This document shows positions 43,215-51,167 of a stretch of DNA of 64,000 nucleotides, piece by piece. The stretch covers positions 111,569-175,568 of the forward strand of contig NZ_MHXN01000028.1 of NCBI RefSeq assembly GCF_001824475.1, written 5' to 3'. Numbering within the stretch: the stretch's first letter is position 1; the number at the start of each line of letters is the position of its first letter. Position numbers and translations under genes: made by a program. The stretch is from Phenylobacterium sp. RIFCSPHIGHO2_01_FULL_69_31 (lineage in GTDB: Bacteria; Pseudomonadota; Alphaproteobacteria; Caulobacterales; Caulobacteraceae). The notes under the pieces are model-generated. The model saw only the letters and a program-made list of their open reading frames with translations, was not told the DNA's origin and searched no databases.

Positions 43215-43880
43215 TCAGGCGAGCGCGGTCCGCCGCCGGCGCATGAGAGCGCCGACGCCGCCGAAACCGATGATCATCATCGCCCAGGTCGAGGGCTCGG
43301 GAACGACGGCCGTGACATCGCCGAGGCGAAGCTGGCCGAGCGCCACGTCGCCGGAGGTCGTGAAGCTGATGTGCGTGAACACATCGCCGTCCGTCGCCTT
43401 GAAGTTGAAGAAGCTGTTGTTGGTCATGTCGTCGAAGGTCACCGGACCCGGGTCGTACGGGTCGAGGTTCTTGTCGACGTACTGGGTGAACTCAACGCCG
43501 GCGGCGTCATAGCCCCGCAGGGTGATCGACCAGACGGTCTGCCGCGGCGCGTTGATGTTGAGTTCGGCCTCGGTGAAGGTGCCGCCGGGCGTGTAGATGT
43601 CGAGGAAGGTCAGCCCGCCATCGCTGCCCACGACCCAGACTTGGCCACCGCCCTGGTTGCTGGGCGAGATATCTTCGTTGCCGAGGATCTTGACGGTCCA
43701 GCCGTCGTTGCTCAGCCCGAGGATCTCGTTGTCCGTCCCGTCGTCCGCGCCATCGATGAGGATGGTGTCGAGGTTGCCCGGGAGGTTGCCGTCCGTGATG
43801 ATGACCGCGGCGGAGGCCGTGCCGGCCGCACCCAGGACCATCGCCGCGGCGCCCGCGGCTAGAACCGATTTCATTCGCAT
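43215..43880 (-). CDS. PEPxxWA-CTERM sorting-domain protein
   Basis: A 221-residue secreted protein with signal MRMKSVLAAGAAAMVLGAAG, then TASA. A beta-rich body follows (ITDGNLPGNLDTILIDGADD, TEAELNINAPRQTVWSITLR). The sorting tail is VPEPSTWAMMIIGFGGVGAL with MRRRR: the PEP motif, a hydrophobic helix and a basic stop. Such tails are cut and anchored by an exosortase/EpsH-type enzyme in sphingomonads and caulobacters. No exosortase is in the window. Its partner gene upstream has the same tail on an unrelated body. Confidence 0.9.
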   Translation of the reverse strand: MRMKSVLAAGAAAMVLGAAGTASAAVIITDGNLPGNLDTILIDGADDGTDNEILGLSNDGWTVKILGNEDISPSNQGGGQVWVVGSDGGLTFLDIYTPGGTFTEAELNINAPRQTVWSITLRGYDAAGVEFTQYVDKNLDPYDPGPVTFDDMTNNSFFNFKATDGDVFTHISFTTSGDVALGQLRLGDVTAVVPEPSTWAMMIIGFGGVGALMRRRRTALA

Positions 43881-44087
43881 CTTCTGTACCCCACTCCCGT
43901 CGTCCGTACGGACGCCATTAGAACCAACCGTCCCCGTGCCCTTGAACGTTGCATCGAATAACTATGATACGTCAAACAACCGAGGGGTGTCCGGGGGCGG
44001 CCGGGCTTCGCCTGCAGGGGGTAACGAGTATTTAACTATCTGAAATTGCGTCCGAAATTTACCGTGTCCGACCAGCAAAGCAGGCAA

Positions 44088-44115
44088 GAAAAAAGCCCCG
44101 GCGAACCGGGGCTTT
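44088..44115 (-). terminator. Intrinsic terminator after the second PEPxxWA-CTERM gene
   Basis: On the minus strand AAAGCCCCGG, loop TTCG, CCGGGGCTTTTTTCTT. The stem and T-run are strong, 22 bases past the stop. Confidence 0.85.
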
Positions 44116-44136
44116 GATCAAAACGCGATGAATTTC

Positions 44137-44757
44137 TCAGGCGAAGGCGCTGCTGCGGCGACGGCGGAGCAGCGCGCCGGCGGCGCCGAAGCCCATGATC
44201 ATCATCGCCCAGGTGGCCGGCTCCGGCACAGCGACGCCCGTGCTGTAGAGGGCCGCGTTCGACAGGCCCGGCATATCGAACGTGAAGCTGTCCATGCCCG
44301 CGCCGGCGTCGAACTTGAAGAAGGCGGTGCCACTGTAGCCGATGCCGCCCGCGCCGTTCGCGCCACCCACGTGGAAGCCCACGATGGTGATCCCGTACAG
44401 CGTCTGGCCGAAGTCGATGGTCGGGCCGCTGGTGTTGTACTTCGCCAGCGGAACCAGGGTGGCTGCATCGAACGTGCCGGCGCCCAGCTCGTTCAGGGCG
44501 TCCGCCCGCGCGGTCCGCTTGTCCAGCGTGCCGTTGCCAAGGCTGTCGATATTCAGGTTGTCCTGAAGCCAGCCGCTGCAGTCCAGGGCGTTCAGCTGCA
44601 CGCCCGCCGCCGCGCAGGAGACCGGCAGGAAGGTCGTGCCGCCGGAGGGCGGAGGCGGACCCTTGTCCTTATCGTTCTTGGCGAGAGCCGGAGTGGCGGC
44701 CATCACGGCGACCGCGGAGAGGGCCAGCGCGAACTTGCTGGCGGAACGCATTTTCAT
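44137..44757 (-). CDS. PEPxxWA-CTERM sorting-domain protein
   Basis: A 206-residue exported protein. The signal is MKMRSASKFALALSAVAVMA, then ATPALA. The mature start KNDKDKGPPPPSGGTTFLPV is followed by a small domain with two Cys (SCAAAGVQLNALDCSGWLQD). The body is beta-rich (FDAGAGMDSFTFDMPGLS). The tail is VPEPATWAMMIMGFGAAGAL with LRRRR. It differs from its neighbour except in the sorting tail. About 250 gene-free, AT-richer bases precede it. Confidence 0.88.
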   Translation of the reverse strand: MKMRSASKFALALSAVAVMAATPALAKNDKDKGPPPPSGGTTFLPVSCAAAGVQLNALDCSGWLQDNLNIDSLGNGTLDKRTARADALNELGAGTFDAATLVPLAKYNTSGPTIDFGQTLYGITIVGFHVGGANGAGGIGYSGTAFFKFDAGAGMDSFTFDMPGLSNAALYSTGVAVPEPATWAMMIMGFGAAGALLRRRRSSAFA

Positions 44758-45012
44758 AACTTCGGCCCTTGCCTCGATCACATCACGCTGAAGCGTAGAC
44801 GCCACCTATCTCGGAAAGGTTAGCGGAACAACGCGGTTCGCTCACCGCGCGAGTAGGGCTGTCGCCAACGGCTTTCGGCGAACTTTCGGCCGCCTGACAC
44901 TCGACGCGGTCCGCTGACCGGCGGTAAGGTCGTCGTTAATAGTCGCTCTCAATCGCAAATACGCGATGAGGTCGGCGATGGATCGTCTCGCAACTCTGAG
45001 TTATTTCGAACC

Positions 45013-45363
45013 ATGGAAGTGTCGCGCGCCGCCATCGCCCTGTCCGCCCTGGGGAACGAGCGCCGGCTGACGATCTTCAGGATGCTGGTCGAGGCCGGCC
45101 CCGAGGGGATCGCCGCCGGCGAGATCGCCAGGCGCCTCGACATGCTGCAGAACACCCTCTCCAGCAGCCTGGCGGTGATGGCGCACGCAGGCGTCGTCCG
45201 GTCGCGGCGCGAGGGGCGGTCGATCATCTACAGCGCCGACTATCGCCACATCAACGACCTGCTGGGCTTCCTCGTCCACGACTGCTGCGGCGGCGATCCC
45301 TCTCGCTGCGGCGAGCCGTTCTTCGCGGTGCTCCCACCCACCCGCGCGCCTGTCGAAGCCTGA
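45013..45363 (+). CDS. ArsR/SmtB-family transcriptional regulator
   Basis: A 116-residue winged-helix repressor. ALSALGNERRLTIFRMLVEA and IAAGEIARRLDMLQNTLSSS, then LAVMAHAGVVRSRREGRSII, are the ArsR HTH. The C-terminal FLVHDCCGGDPSRCGEPF has a CC...C arrangement as in the ArsR group. Arsenic or another thiophilic metal could be sensed, but no arsenic genes are adjacent. The next gene is a separate catabolic operon 75 bases on, and regulation of that operon is possible but unproven. Confidence 0.88.
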   Translation: MEVSRAAIALSALGNERRLTIFRMLVEAGPEGIAAGEIARRLDMLQNTLSSSLAVMAHAGVVRSRREGRSIIYSADYRHINDLLGFLVHDCCGGDPSRCGEPFFAVLPPTRAPVEA

Positions 45364-45438
45364 CCCTCCCCTTGCGTCCGCGTCGACGCGGGCGGGGGCG
45401 GGCGCTAAGCTTCCCGGCATAAAGGGAGCAAACAGACG

Positions 45439-45747
45439 ATGGACCTGAAACCGGGGTCGCGCTGGAAGAGCGCGGTGTGCGACGCGGAGCTGGTGGTGGT
45501 GCGGGCGCCCAAGTCCCCGGTCAGCCTGGAATGCGGCGGCCATCCGGTGATCCCCCACGCCGAAGCCCGGAGCGGCGACCTGACCCTCTCCGACGCCCAC
45601 GCCGCCGGCAGCGCCGCCGGCAAGCGGTACAGCGATCCGGAGAGCGGCCTCGAGGTGCTGTGCTCCAAGGCCGGTCAGGGCTCGCTCAGCGTCGACGGCC
45701 GCGCCATCGGCGCGCAGGAGGCCAAGAAGCTGCCGTCGTCGGACTGA
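45439..45747 (+). CDS. Small Cys-containing protein heading the acyl-CoA operon
   Basis: A 102-residue protein without signal peptide or membrane segment. Blocks are MDLKPGSRWKSAVCDAELVV, VSLECGGHPVIPHAEAR, GKRYSDPESGLEVLCSKAGQ, then GSLSVDGRAIGAQEAKKLPS, SD. Cysteines fall at 14, 32 and 75. The even spacing of short strands suggests a compact beta-fold, possibly metal-binding. It ends 4 bases before the CoA-ligase start, so it belongs to that operon. I recall similar small proteins before acyl-CoA ligases in actinobacteria, but no function. Confidence 0.75.
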   Translation: MDLKPGSRWKSAVCDAELVVVRAPKSPVSLECGGHPVIPHAEARSGDLTLSDAHAAGSAAGKRYSDPESGLEVLCSKAGQGSLSVDGRAIGAQEAKKLPSSD

Positions 45748-45751
45748 GGCG

Positions 45752-47248
45752 ATGCACACCGCCCTCCTCCTCGACATGGCGGCCGACGCCGCGCCGGACC
45801 GGCTGGCTCTGGGAGGCCGCGCCGATGGCCTCACCTTCGACGAGACGCGCCGCCGGGCCCGGGCCGGCGCCGCCTGGCTGGCGGGGCAGGGCGACGGGAC
45901 GGTCGCCTTCCTCGGCCTTAACGGGCCGGCCCTGCCCATCGCCGTGTTCGCCGCCGGCCTGTTGGGCAGGCCGTTCGCGCCGCTGAACTACCGCCTGCCG
46001 AACGCCGACCTGAACCGGCTACTGGCCCGCACGGCGCCCTCGGTGGCCATCGTCGACGACGACATGCTGGGGCGGCTGGAGCCGCACGCCGGGGTGACCG
46101 TGGTCGCCCGCTCGGCCTTCGAGGCGGCCTGCGCCAGCCCTGGGTCGGACGACCTGCCCGACGCCCAGCCCGACATCGCGGTCCTTCTCTTCACCAGCGG
46201 CACCACGGGCGAGCCCAAGGCCGCCATCCTGCGCCACGCCAATCTCACCAGCTATGTGATTTCCACCGTCGAATTCCTCGGTGCGGAGGAGGGCGAGGCG
46301 GCCCTGGTCTCCGTGCCGCCCTACCACATCGCCGGGATCTCGGCCGTCCTGACCGGCGTCTACGGCGGTCGGCGGATCGTCTACCTCGAGGCGTTCACCG
46401 CCGAGGACTGGGTGGAGGCGGCGGCCCGCGAAGAGATCAGCCACGCCATGGTCGTGCCCACCATGCTGGGGGCGATCCTCGACATCCTGGAGGCCCGAGG
46501 TGAGAGCCTGCCGGCCCTGAAGGCGCTGAGCTACGGCGGCGGCCGCATGCCGCTGCCGGTGATCGAGCGGGCCCTGGCGATGCTGCCGCACGTGGACTTC
46601 GTCAACGCCTATGGCCTGACTGAGACCTCCTCGACCATCGCGGTGCTGGGGCCGGACGACCACCGCATGGCGATCTATTCCGACGACGAGGCGGCCCAGC
46701 GCCGGTTGGGGTCGGTTGGCCGCCCCCTGCCCTCGCTCGAACTCGAGATCCGCGACCCGGAGGGCCGGGTCCTGGGCCCCAACCAGCCCGGCGAGATCTA
46801 CGTGCGCGGCGAGCAGGTCTCGGGCGAATACGCGCACAAGAAAATGCTCTGCGACGACGGCTGGTTCGCCACCAACGACGGCGGCTGGCTGGACGAGGAG
46901 GGCTACCTCTTCGTGGAGGGCCGTCTGGACGACGTGATCGTGCGCGGCGGCGAGAACATGAGCCCCGGCGAGATCGAGGACGTGCTCCGCGCCCATCCGG
47001 GGGTGGCCGATGTCGCCGTCCTGGGCGTGCCCGACGACCACTGGGGCGAGAAGGTCGCCGCGGTGGTGGTGGCGCGCGATCCGGCGCCGAGCCCCGAGGA
47101 CCTGGCCGCCTGGGTCCGGGCGCGGCTGCGCTCCACCAAGACGCCCGAGGTCTGGGCCTTCCGCGAGGCGCTGCCCTACAACGACACGGGCAAGCTGCTG
47201 CGCCGCCAGCTCAAGGCCGAGATGACCGCCAAGCCCGCTGCGGCGTGA
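45752..47248 (+). CDS. Class I adenylate-forming acyl-CoA ligase
   Basis: A 498-residue ANL-superfamily ligase that activates a carboxylic acid to its CoA thioester through an acyl-AMP. The P-loop is LLFTSGTTGEPKAAILRHAN (about 148-167). The adenine/acyl site is VNAYGLTETSSTIAVLG. The A8 hinge is YLFVEGRLDDVIVRGGENMS, followed by PGEIEDVL. The catalytic Lys is in PYNDTGKLLRRQLK. The order of motifs is the normal one. It starts a chain of genes joined by overlaps: hydratase, CoA-transferase and amidohydrolase. It would supply the CoA ester for them. Confidence 0.93.
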   Translation: MHTALLLDMAADAAPDRLALGGRADGLTFDETRRRARAGAAWLAGQGDGTVAFLGLNGPALPIAVFAAGLLGRPFAPLNYRLPNADLNRLLARTAPSVAIVDDDMLGRLEPHAGVTVVARSAFEAACASPGSDDLPDAQPDIAVLLFTSGTTGEPKAAILRHANLTSYVISTVEFLGAEEGEAALVSVPPYHIAGISAVLTGVYGGRRIVYLEAFTAEDWVEAAAREEISHAMVVPTMLGAILDILEARGESLPALKALSYGGGRMPLPVIERALAMLPHVDFVNAYGLTETSSTIAVLGPDDHRMAIYSDDEAAQRRLGSVGRPLPSLELEIRDPEGRVLGPNQPGEIYVRGEQVSGEYAHKKMLCDDGWFATNDGGWLDEEGYLFVEGRLDDVIVRGGENMSPGEIEDVLRAHPGVADVAVLGVPDDHWGEKVAAVVVARDPAPSPEDLAAWVRARLRSTKTPEVWAFREALPYNDTGKLLRRQLKAEMTAKPAAA

Positions 47249-47252
47249 CGTG

Positions 47253-48230
47253 ATGGGAACCGGCCTCGTCGCCGACCTGACGCAACTCTCCGGTGCCGGC
47301 CTGGTGGTCACCGAGATCGGCGTCGACCCGCCGCCGCTCGCGCACACGCCCGGCGTGGTGCAGGTGGGCGTGCATCGCGGCGGGCCGGTCCCGGGCGGGG
47401 CGCTGGACCCCTTCGACATCCTGCTCTGCGCCGACCCTGCGGCCCCTGGCCCCTGGGTGGGCGTGCCGCCCGCGCGGCTGGACGCGGCGTTGGCGCAGCT
47501 GCAGGCAGCCGTGGCTCGCCAGCCCGTGGCCGCCGCCGTCGCCGCCCAGGTCTTTCGGACGTCCCTGGAGGTCTCCTTCGAGCAGGCCGTGGTCAACGAG
47601 TCCCTGGCCTATTCCATGCTGCTGGCGTCCGAGGGCTTCCGAGCCTGGCGGGCGGCCAACCCGGCTCGCGAGCGCCACGATGAACCCGGCCCACGCGTGC
47701 GGATCGACGCCGGCCGGACCCTGTCGATCCGGCTCGACCGCCCCGCGGCCCGCAACGCCTTCGACGCCCGGATGCGCGACGAGCTGTGCGAGGCCCTGGC
47801 CTTCGCCCTGGAGCACCCGGACGCCCCTCCGGTCCGCCTGTCCGGCGCCGGCCCCGCGTTCAGCGCCGGCGGCGACCTGGACGAGTTCGGCCGCGCGCCG
47901 GACCCGGGGCAGGCGCACCTGGTCCGCATCCTGCGCTCGAGCGCGCGCCTGGCGCAGGCCCTGGGCGATCGGCTGACGGTCGAGGTCCACGGCGCCTGCA
48001 TCGGCGCGGGGATCGAGGTACCTGCCGCAGCGGCCCGCATCGCCGCGCGGCCGGGCGCGCATTTCCGGCTGCCCGAGGTGTCCATGGGCCTGATCCCCGG
48101 CGCGGGCGGCACGGCGACCATTCCCCGACGCATCGGCCGCCGCCGCGCCTGCTGGATGGCCATTTCGGGCGCCGAGGTGGACCTGGCGACGGCCCTCGCG
48201 TGGGGCCTGGTGGACGAGGTGGCGGTGTGA
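47253..48230 (+). CDS. Enoyl-CoA hydratase/isomerase, apparently circularly permuted
   Basis: A 325-residue crotonase-fold enzyme. Residues about 148-325 hold the usual N-terminal and central part: LDRPAARNAFDARMRDEL, oxyanion-hole FSAGGDLDEF, GACIGAGIEVPAAA (Glu255), LPEVSMGLIPGAGGTATIPR (Glu275). It ends at GLVDEVAV, where ordinary members continue for about 70 residues. That missing helical segment seems to sit at residues 75-140 instead (AVARQPVAAAVAAQVFRTSL, NESLAYSMLLASEGFRAW), which aligns with the C-terminus of PaaF-type hydratases. Both catalytic glutamates are kept. ATG 47253 (or GTG 47250) follows the ligase stop; the end overlaps the CoA-transferase (GTGA). Confidence 0.85.
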   Translation: MGTGLVADLTQLSGAGLVVTEIGVDPPPLAHTPGVVQVGVHRGGPVPGGALDPFDILLCADPAAPGPWVGVPPARLDAALAQLQAAVARQPVAAAVAAQVFRTSLEVSFEQAVVNESLAYSMLLASEGFRAWRAANPARERHDEPGPRVRIDAGRTLSIRLDRPAARNAFDARMRDELCEALAFALEHPDAPPVRLSGAGPAFSAGGDLDEFGRAPDPGQAHLVRILRSSARLAQALGDRLTVEVHGACIGAGIEVPAAAARIAARPGAHFRLPEVSMGLIPGAGGTATIPRRIGRRRACWMAISGAEVDLATALAWGLVDEVAV

Positions 48231-49246
48231 GCCCGATCCAGCCGGCCCTGTACGCTTTGGGCGCCGAGGTTGCGGAGCTCACGGCCCGGTTCGGCCGCCG
48301 GGTGGAGCCGCAGGCCCTGGGGGTGCTGGACCGCGCCGGCCACCTGCCGCTCGCCCCGCCGGGGCTCGTCTCCCCGAACAGATCCTGCCGCCTCCTCCGC
48401 GCCGCCGACGGCTGGATGGCCTTGAACCTCGCCCGCGGGGAGGACCGCGACCTGATCCCGGCCTGGCTGGGCTGCGACGTCGGCGCCGACCCCTGGGACC
48501 TCGTGGAGGCGCACGCGGCGGACCGGACCTGCGGCGAGCTGGTCGCAGGCGCCGCCCTGCTGGGCCTGCCCGCCGCGGCCGTGGGCGAACGCGCGGCCGA
48601 AGGCGCCGGCCCAGCCCTGATCCGCATGGCTTCCGGCGCGCCCCGGCGCGGCGCCCTCCGGGTCGTCGACCTCTCCGCCCTCTGGGCCGGGCCGATGTGC
48701 GGCGCGATCCTGGCGGCCATGGGCGCCGAGGTGCTCAAGGTCGAGAGCGTCCGCCGCCCCGACCTGACGCGCCTGTCCACGCCCGCCTTTTTCGCCGCCC
48801 TCAACGGCGCCAAGGCCGACCTGCCGCTCGACCTCTCGGCCCCGAAGGGCCAGGCCCGGCTGGTCCGGGCCATCGCCGCCGCGGACATCCTGGTCACCAG
48901 CGCCCGGCCCCGCGCCCTGCCGTCGCTGGGCCTAGACCCCGCCGCCCTGTTCGCCGCCAATCCCGGCCTGGTCTGGGTGGCGGTCACCGGCCACGGCTGG
49001 ACCGATCCCGCGGCCCAGCGGGTGGCGTTCGGCGACGATGCGGCGGCGGCGGGCGGCCTGGTCGATTGGACGGGCGACGGGCCCCGATTCCTGGGCGACG
49101 CCCTGGCCGATCCCGTCACAGGCCTGGCCGCGGCGGCCGGGGCGCTGCACGGCCTGGAAGCCGGCGGCGGCGTGCTGGTCGATGTCTCCCTCGCGGGTTC
49201 GGCCGCCCGGGCCGCAAACCTCTGCCACCTGCGGCGGGCCGCGTGA
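48227..49246 (+). CDS. Family III (CaiB/BaiF) CoA-transferase, apparently circularly permuted
   Basis: A 339-residue CoA-transferase. The family's N-terminal Rossmann part appears only from about residue 142: RGALRVVDLSALWAGPMCGA, ILAAMGAEVLKVESVRRPDL, FFAALNGAKADLPLDLS, GLVWVAVTGHGW. The catalytic Asp is in DALADPVTG (Asp295, compare ALGDSNTG in formyl-CoA transferase), and it ends after GGVLVDVSLAGSA. The small-domain segment that normally follows (SPNRSCRLLRAADGWMALNL, AADRTCGELVAGAALLGLPA) lies before it, at residues 49-120. It starts GTG, with 4-base overlaps on both sides. It would move CoA between carboxylic acids of the pathway. Confidence 0.85.
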   Translation: MSPIQPALYALGAEVAELTARFGRRVEPQALGVLDRAGHLPLAPPGLVSPNRSCRLLRAADGWMALNLARGEDRDLIPAWLGCDVGADPWDLVEAHAADRTCGELVAGAALLGLPAAAVGERAAEGAGPALIRMASGAPRRGALRVVDLSALWAGPMCGAILAAMGAEVLKVESVRRPDLTRLSTPAFFAALNGAKADLPLDLSAPKGQARLVRAIAAADILVTSARPRALPSLGLDPAALFAANPGLVWVAVTGHGWTDPAAQRVAFGDDAAAAGGLVDWTGDGPRFLGDALADPVTGLAAAAGALHGLEAGGGVLVDVSLAGSAARAANLCHLRRAA

Positions 49247-50613
49247 CGCTGACCCTCCGCGACGTGGAGGTGGCCGGCCGGCCCGGCCTGGACGTGCGCA
49301 TCGCGGACGGCCGCATCGAGGAAATCGGCCCGCGGCTGCCACGCGTCGGGGACGTGCTGGACGGGCGCGGCGGGGCGCTGATCCCCGGCCTCTGCGACCA
49401 TCACATCCACCTCTTCGGTCTGGCCGCCCAGGCCGCCTCGGTCCCGGTCGAAGACGCCGCAACGACAGCCGCCTTCGCTGCGCGCATCGCCCAGGCCGCC
49501 GCCGCGCGCCCGCCGGGAGCCTGGATCCGCGCCACCGGCTACCATGAAACCCTGGCGGGCGATCTGACCCGCGCCGACCTTGATCGCCTTGCCCCGCGCC
49601 ACCCCCTGCGCATCCAGCACCAGACCGGCGCGCTCTGGATTCTCAACAGCCTCGCGCTCGCGGCCCTGGGCGAGGGCGAGGACCCGCCGGGCCTGGACCG
49701 GGAGACCGGGCGCCTCTGGCGCGCTGACGCTTGGCTGCGGAGCCGCGTCCGCGAGTCCCCGCCGCCGCTCGCGCCGATCGGAAGTCGCCTGGCCGCTTGC
49801 GGGATCACTGCGCTCACCGACGCCAGCGTCACCATGGACGCCGAGAGCGCGGAGCGGCTGGCCGAGGCCCACCGCGCCGGTCATCTGCCCCAGCGCCTGA
49901 CCCTGATGGGCGGCGGGGCGCTGGACGCGCCGGCCGACGGGGCCTTTGCGGTCGGGCCCGTGAAGGTGCTGCTGGACGACCACAGCCTGCCCGATCTGGA
50001 CGACTTCGTGGCCCGCATCGCCGCCGCCCGCGTCCAGCGGCGGCCGGTCGCCGTCCACTGCGTCACGGCGGGCGAGCTGGCCCTGACCCTGGCCGCTTTC
50101 GAGACCGCCGGAAGCCGCGTCGGCGACCGGATCGAGCACGGCGGCGTCATCCCGGCCGATGCCATCGCGGTGCTGAGGCGCCTGGAGCTCGCCGTCGTCA
50201 CCCAGCCCGCCTTCATCCACGAACGCGGCGACCGCTATGCCGCCGAGGTCGCGCCGCAGGACCGGCCGGATCTCTATCGCCTCAAGAGCCTGCTGGACGC
50301 GGGCGTGCCGGTCGCGGCCAGCTCGGACGCGCCCTACGCCACGCCCGACCCCTGGGCCGGGATCGCCGCCGCCGTCGCGCGTCGCAGCCGGGGCGGGGTG
50401 GACCTCGGGCTGGCCGAGCGCGTGGACGCCGCGCGCGCCCTGTCGCTCTACCTCGACGCGCCATCGGCGCCGGGGCGCGTGGCCCGCCGCGTGGTTCCGG
50501 GCGCCCTGGCCGACCTGTGCCTGCTGGACGCGCCGCTGGCGGATGTGCTGCGCGCCCCGTCCGCCGCCCATGTGCGCGCCACCCTGATCGGTGGTGTCCG
50601 CGTCCACGGCTGA
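49243..50613 (+). CDS. Amidohydrolase, YtcJ-like (amidohydrolase family 3)
   Basis: A 456-residue metal-dependent hydrolase starting with GTG that overlaps the CoA-transferase stop (GTGA). N-terminal beta-sandwich: VTLTLRDVEVAGRPGLDVRI, ADGRIEEIGP. Metal site HxH in GALIPGLCDHHIHLF. Later ligands are in VGPVKVLLDDHSLP, RPVAVHCVTAGEL, RIEHGGVIPADAI and the catalytic Asp in AASSDAPYATPDPW. There is no signal peptide, so it acts in the cytoplasm with the CoA enzymes. It may open a ring or hydrolyse an amide/lactone of the substrate before or after CoA activation (inference). Confidence 0.88.
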   Translation: MTLTLRDVEVAGRPGLDVRIADGRIEEIGPRLPRVGDVLDGRGGALIPGLCDHHIHLFGLAAQAASVPVEDAATTAAFAARIAQAAAARPPGAWIRATGYHETLAGDLTRADLDRLAPRHPLRIQHQTGALWILNSLALAALGEGEDPPGLDRETGRLWRADAWLRSRVRESPPPLAPIGSRLAACGITALTDASVTMDAESAERLAEAHRAGHLPQRLTLMGGGALDAPADGAFAVGPVKVLLDDHSLPDLDDFVARIAAARVQRRPVAVHCVTAGELALTLAAFETAGSRVGDRIEHGGVIPADAIAVLRRLELAVVTQPAFIHERGDRYAAEVAPQDRPDLYRLKSLLDAGVPVAASSDAPYATPDPWAGIAAAVARRSRGGVDLGLAERVDAARALSLYLDAPSAPGRVARRVVPGALADLCLLDAPLADVLRAPSAAHVRATLIGGVRVHG

Positions 50614-50735
50614 GTCTGCGACAAGCCGCCCCAGCGTAGTTCTCCGTAGGGGGCGGGCCCTAGGTAATGGACCGAAATGGTTACCGGCCGGCCGCCCGTC
50701 CTAGGTTTCGCCTGCAAACGACAGGGAGAAACCAG

Positions 50736-50969
50736 ATGACCGCCACCACCGTGCAACAGGAAATTCCGATGATCCCGGCGTTCGTCGCCCGGATCGCCGA
50801 CTATGCCGCCGATGGTCCCGCCTACCTCCGCCTCGCTGCGGACGGCGCCATGGAATGGGTGGCCGCCCAGCGCGACGCCACGCCGTTCAGTTCGATGCGC
50901 GAGGCCACCCGGCACGCCACCCGCCTGCCGGCCAAGCTGCGCGCGTTCGGCGTCCCCCGCCGCGACTAG
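50736..50969 (+). CDS. Small hypothetical protein
   Basis: A 77-residue protein: MTATTVQQEIPMIPAFVARI, ADYAADGPAYLRLAADGAME, WVAAQRDATPFSSMREATRH, ATRLPAKLRAFGVPRRD. It has neither a signal peptide nor Cys. The helical, Arg-rich C-terminus (EATRHATRLPAKLRAFG) could bind nucleic acid or protein. ATG 50736 has AGGGAG upstream. It stands alone between the CoA operon and the YeiH fusion gene. No family recognised. Confidence 0.55.
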   Translation: MTATTVQQEIPMIPAFVARIADYAADGPAYLRLAADGAMEWVAAQRDATPFSSMREATRHATRLPAKLRAFGVPRRD

Positions 50970-51167
50970 CGGCTCCGGCGACTCAAGGGGGCGACCCGAG
51001 GACGCCATACGCTTGTTTGACCACAGATAGAGTTCAAAAATCTCCCGCCGAGCACTGTGCGAGAGCATAATTCTCTGCTCCAGCGATTCCGGGGCTGTGA
51101 TCGGCGATGATTTTCCCGCCCGTTCCGGCATCCTTCGAGGCTCATTTCCGCGAGCCGGGACCGGACG

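Noticed and set aside
45013..45363. ArsR gene as part of an arsenic-resistance locus
   Set aside because: No arsenate reductase, arsenite exporter or methyltransferase is adjacent, so only the regulator family is claimed.
47860..50607. A minus-strand open frame of over 900 codons across the CoA operon
   Set aside because: It is antisense to three genes with recognised catalytic motifs. Its composition is Arg/Pro/Ala-rich without any motif.
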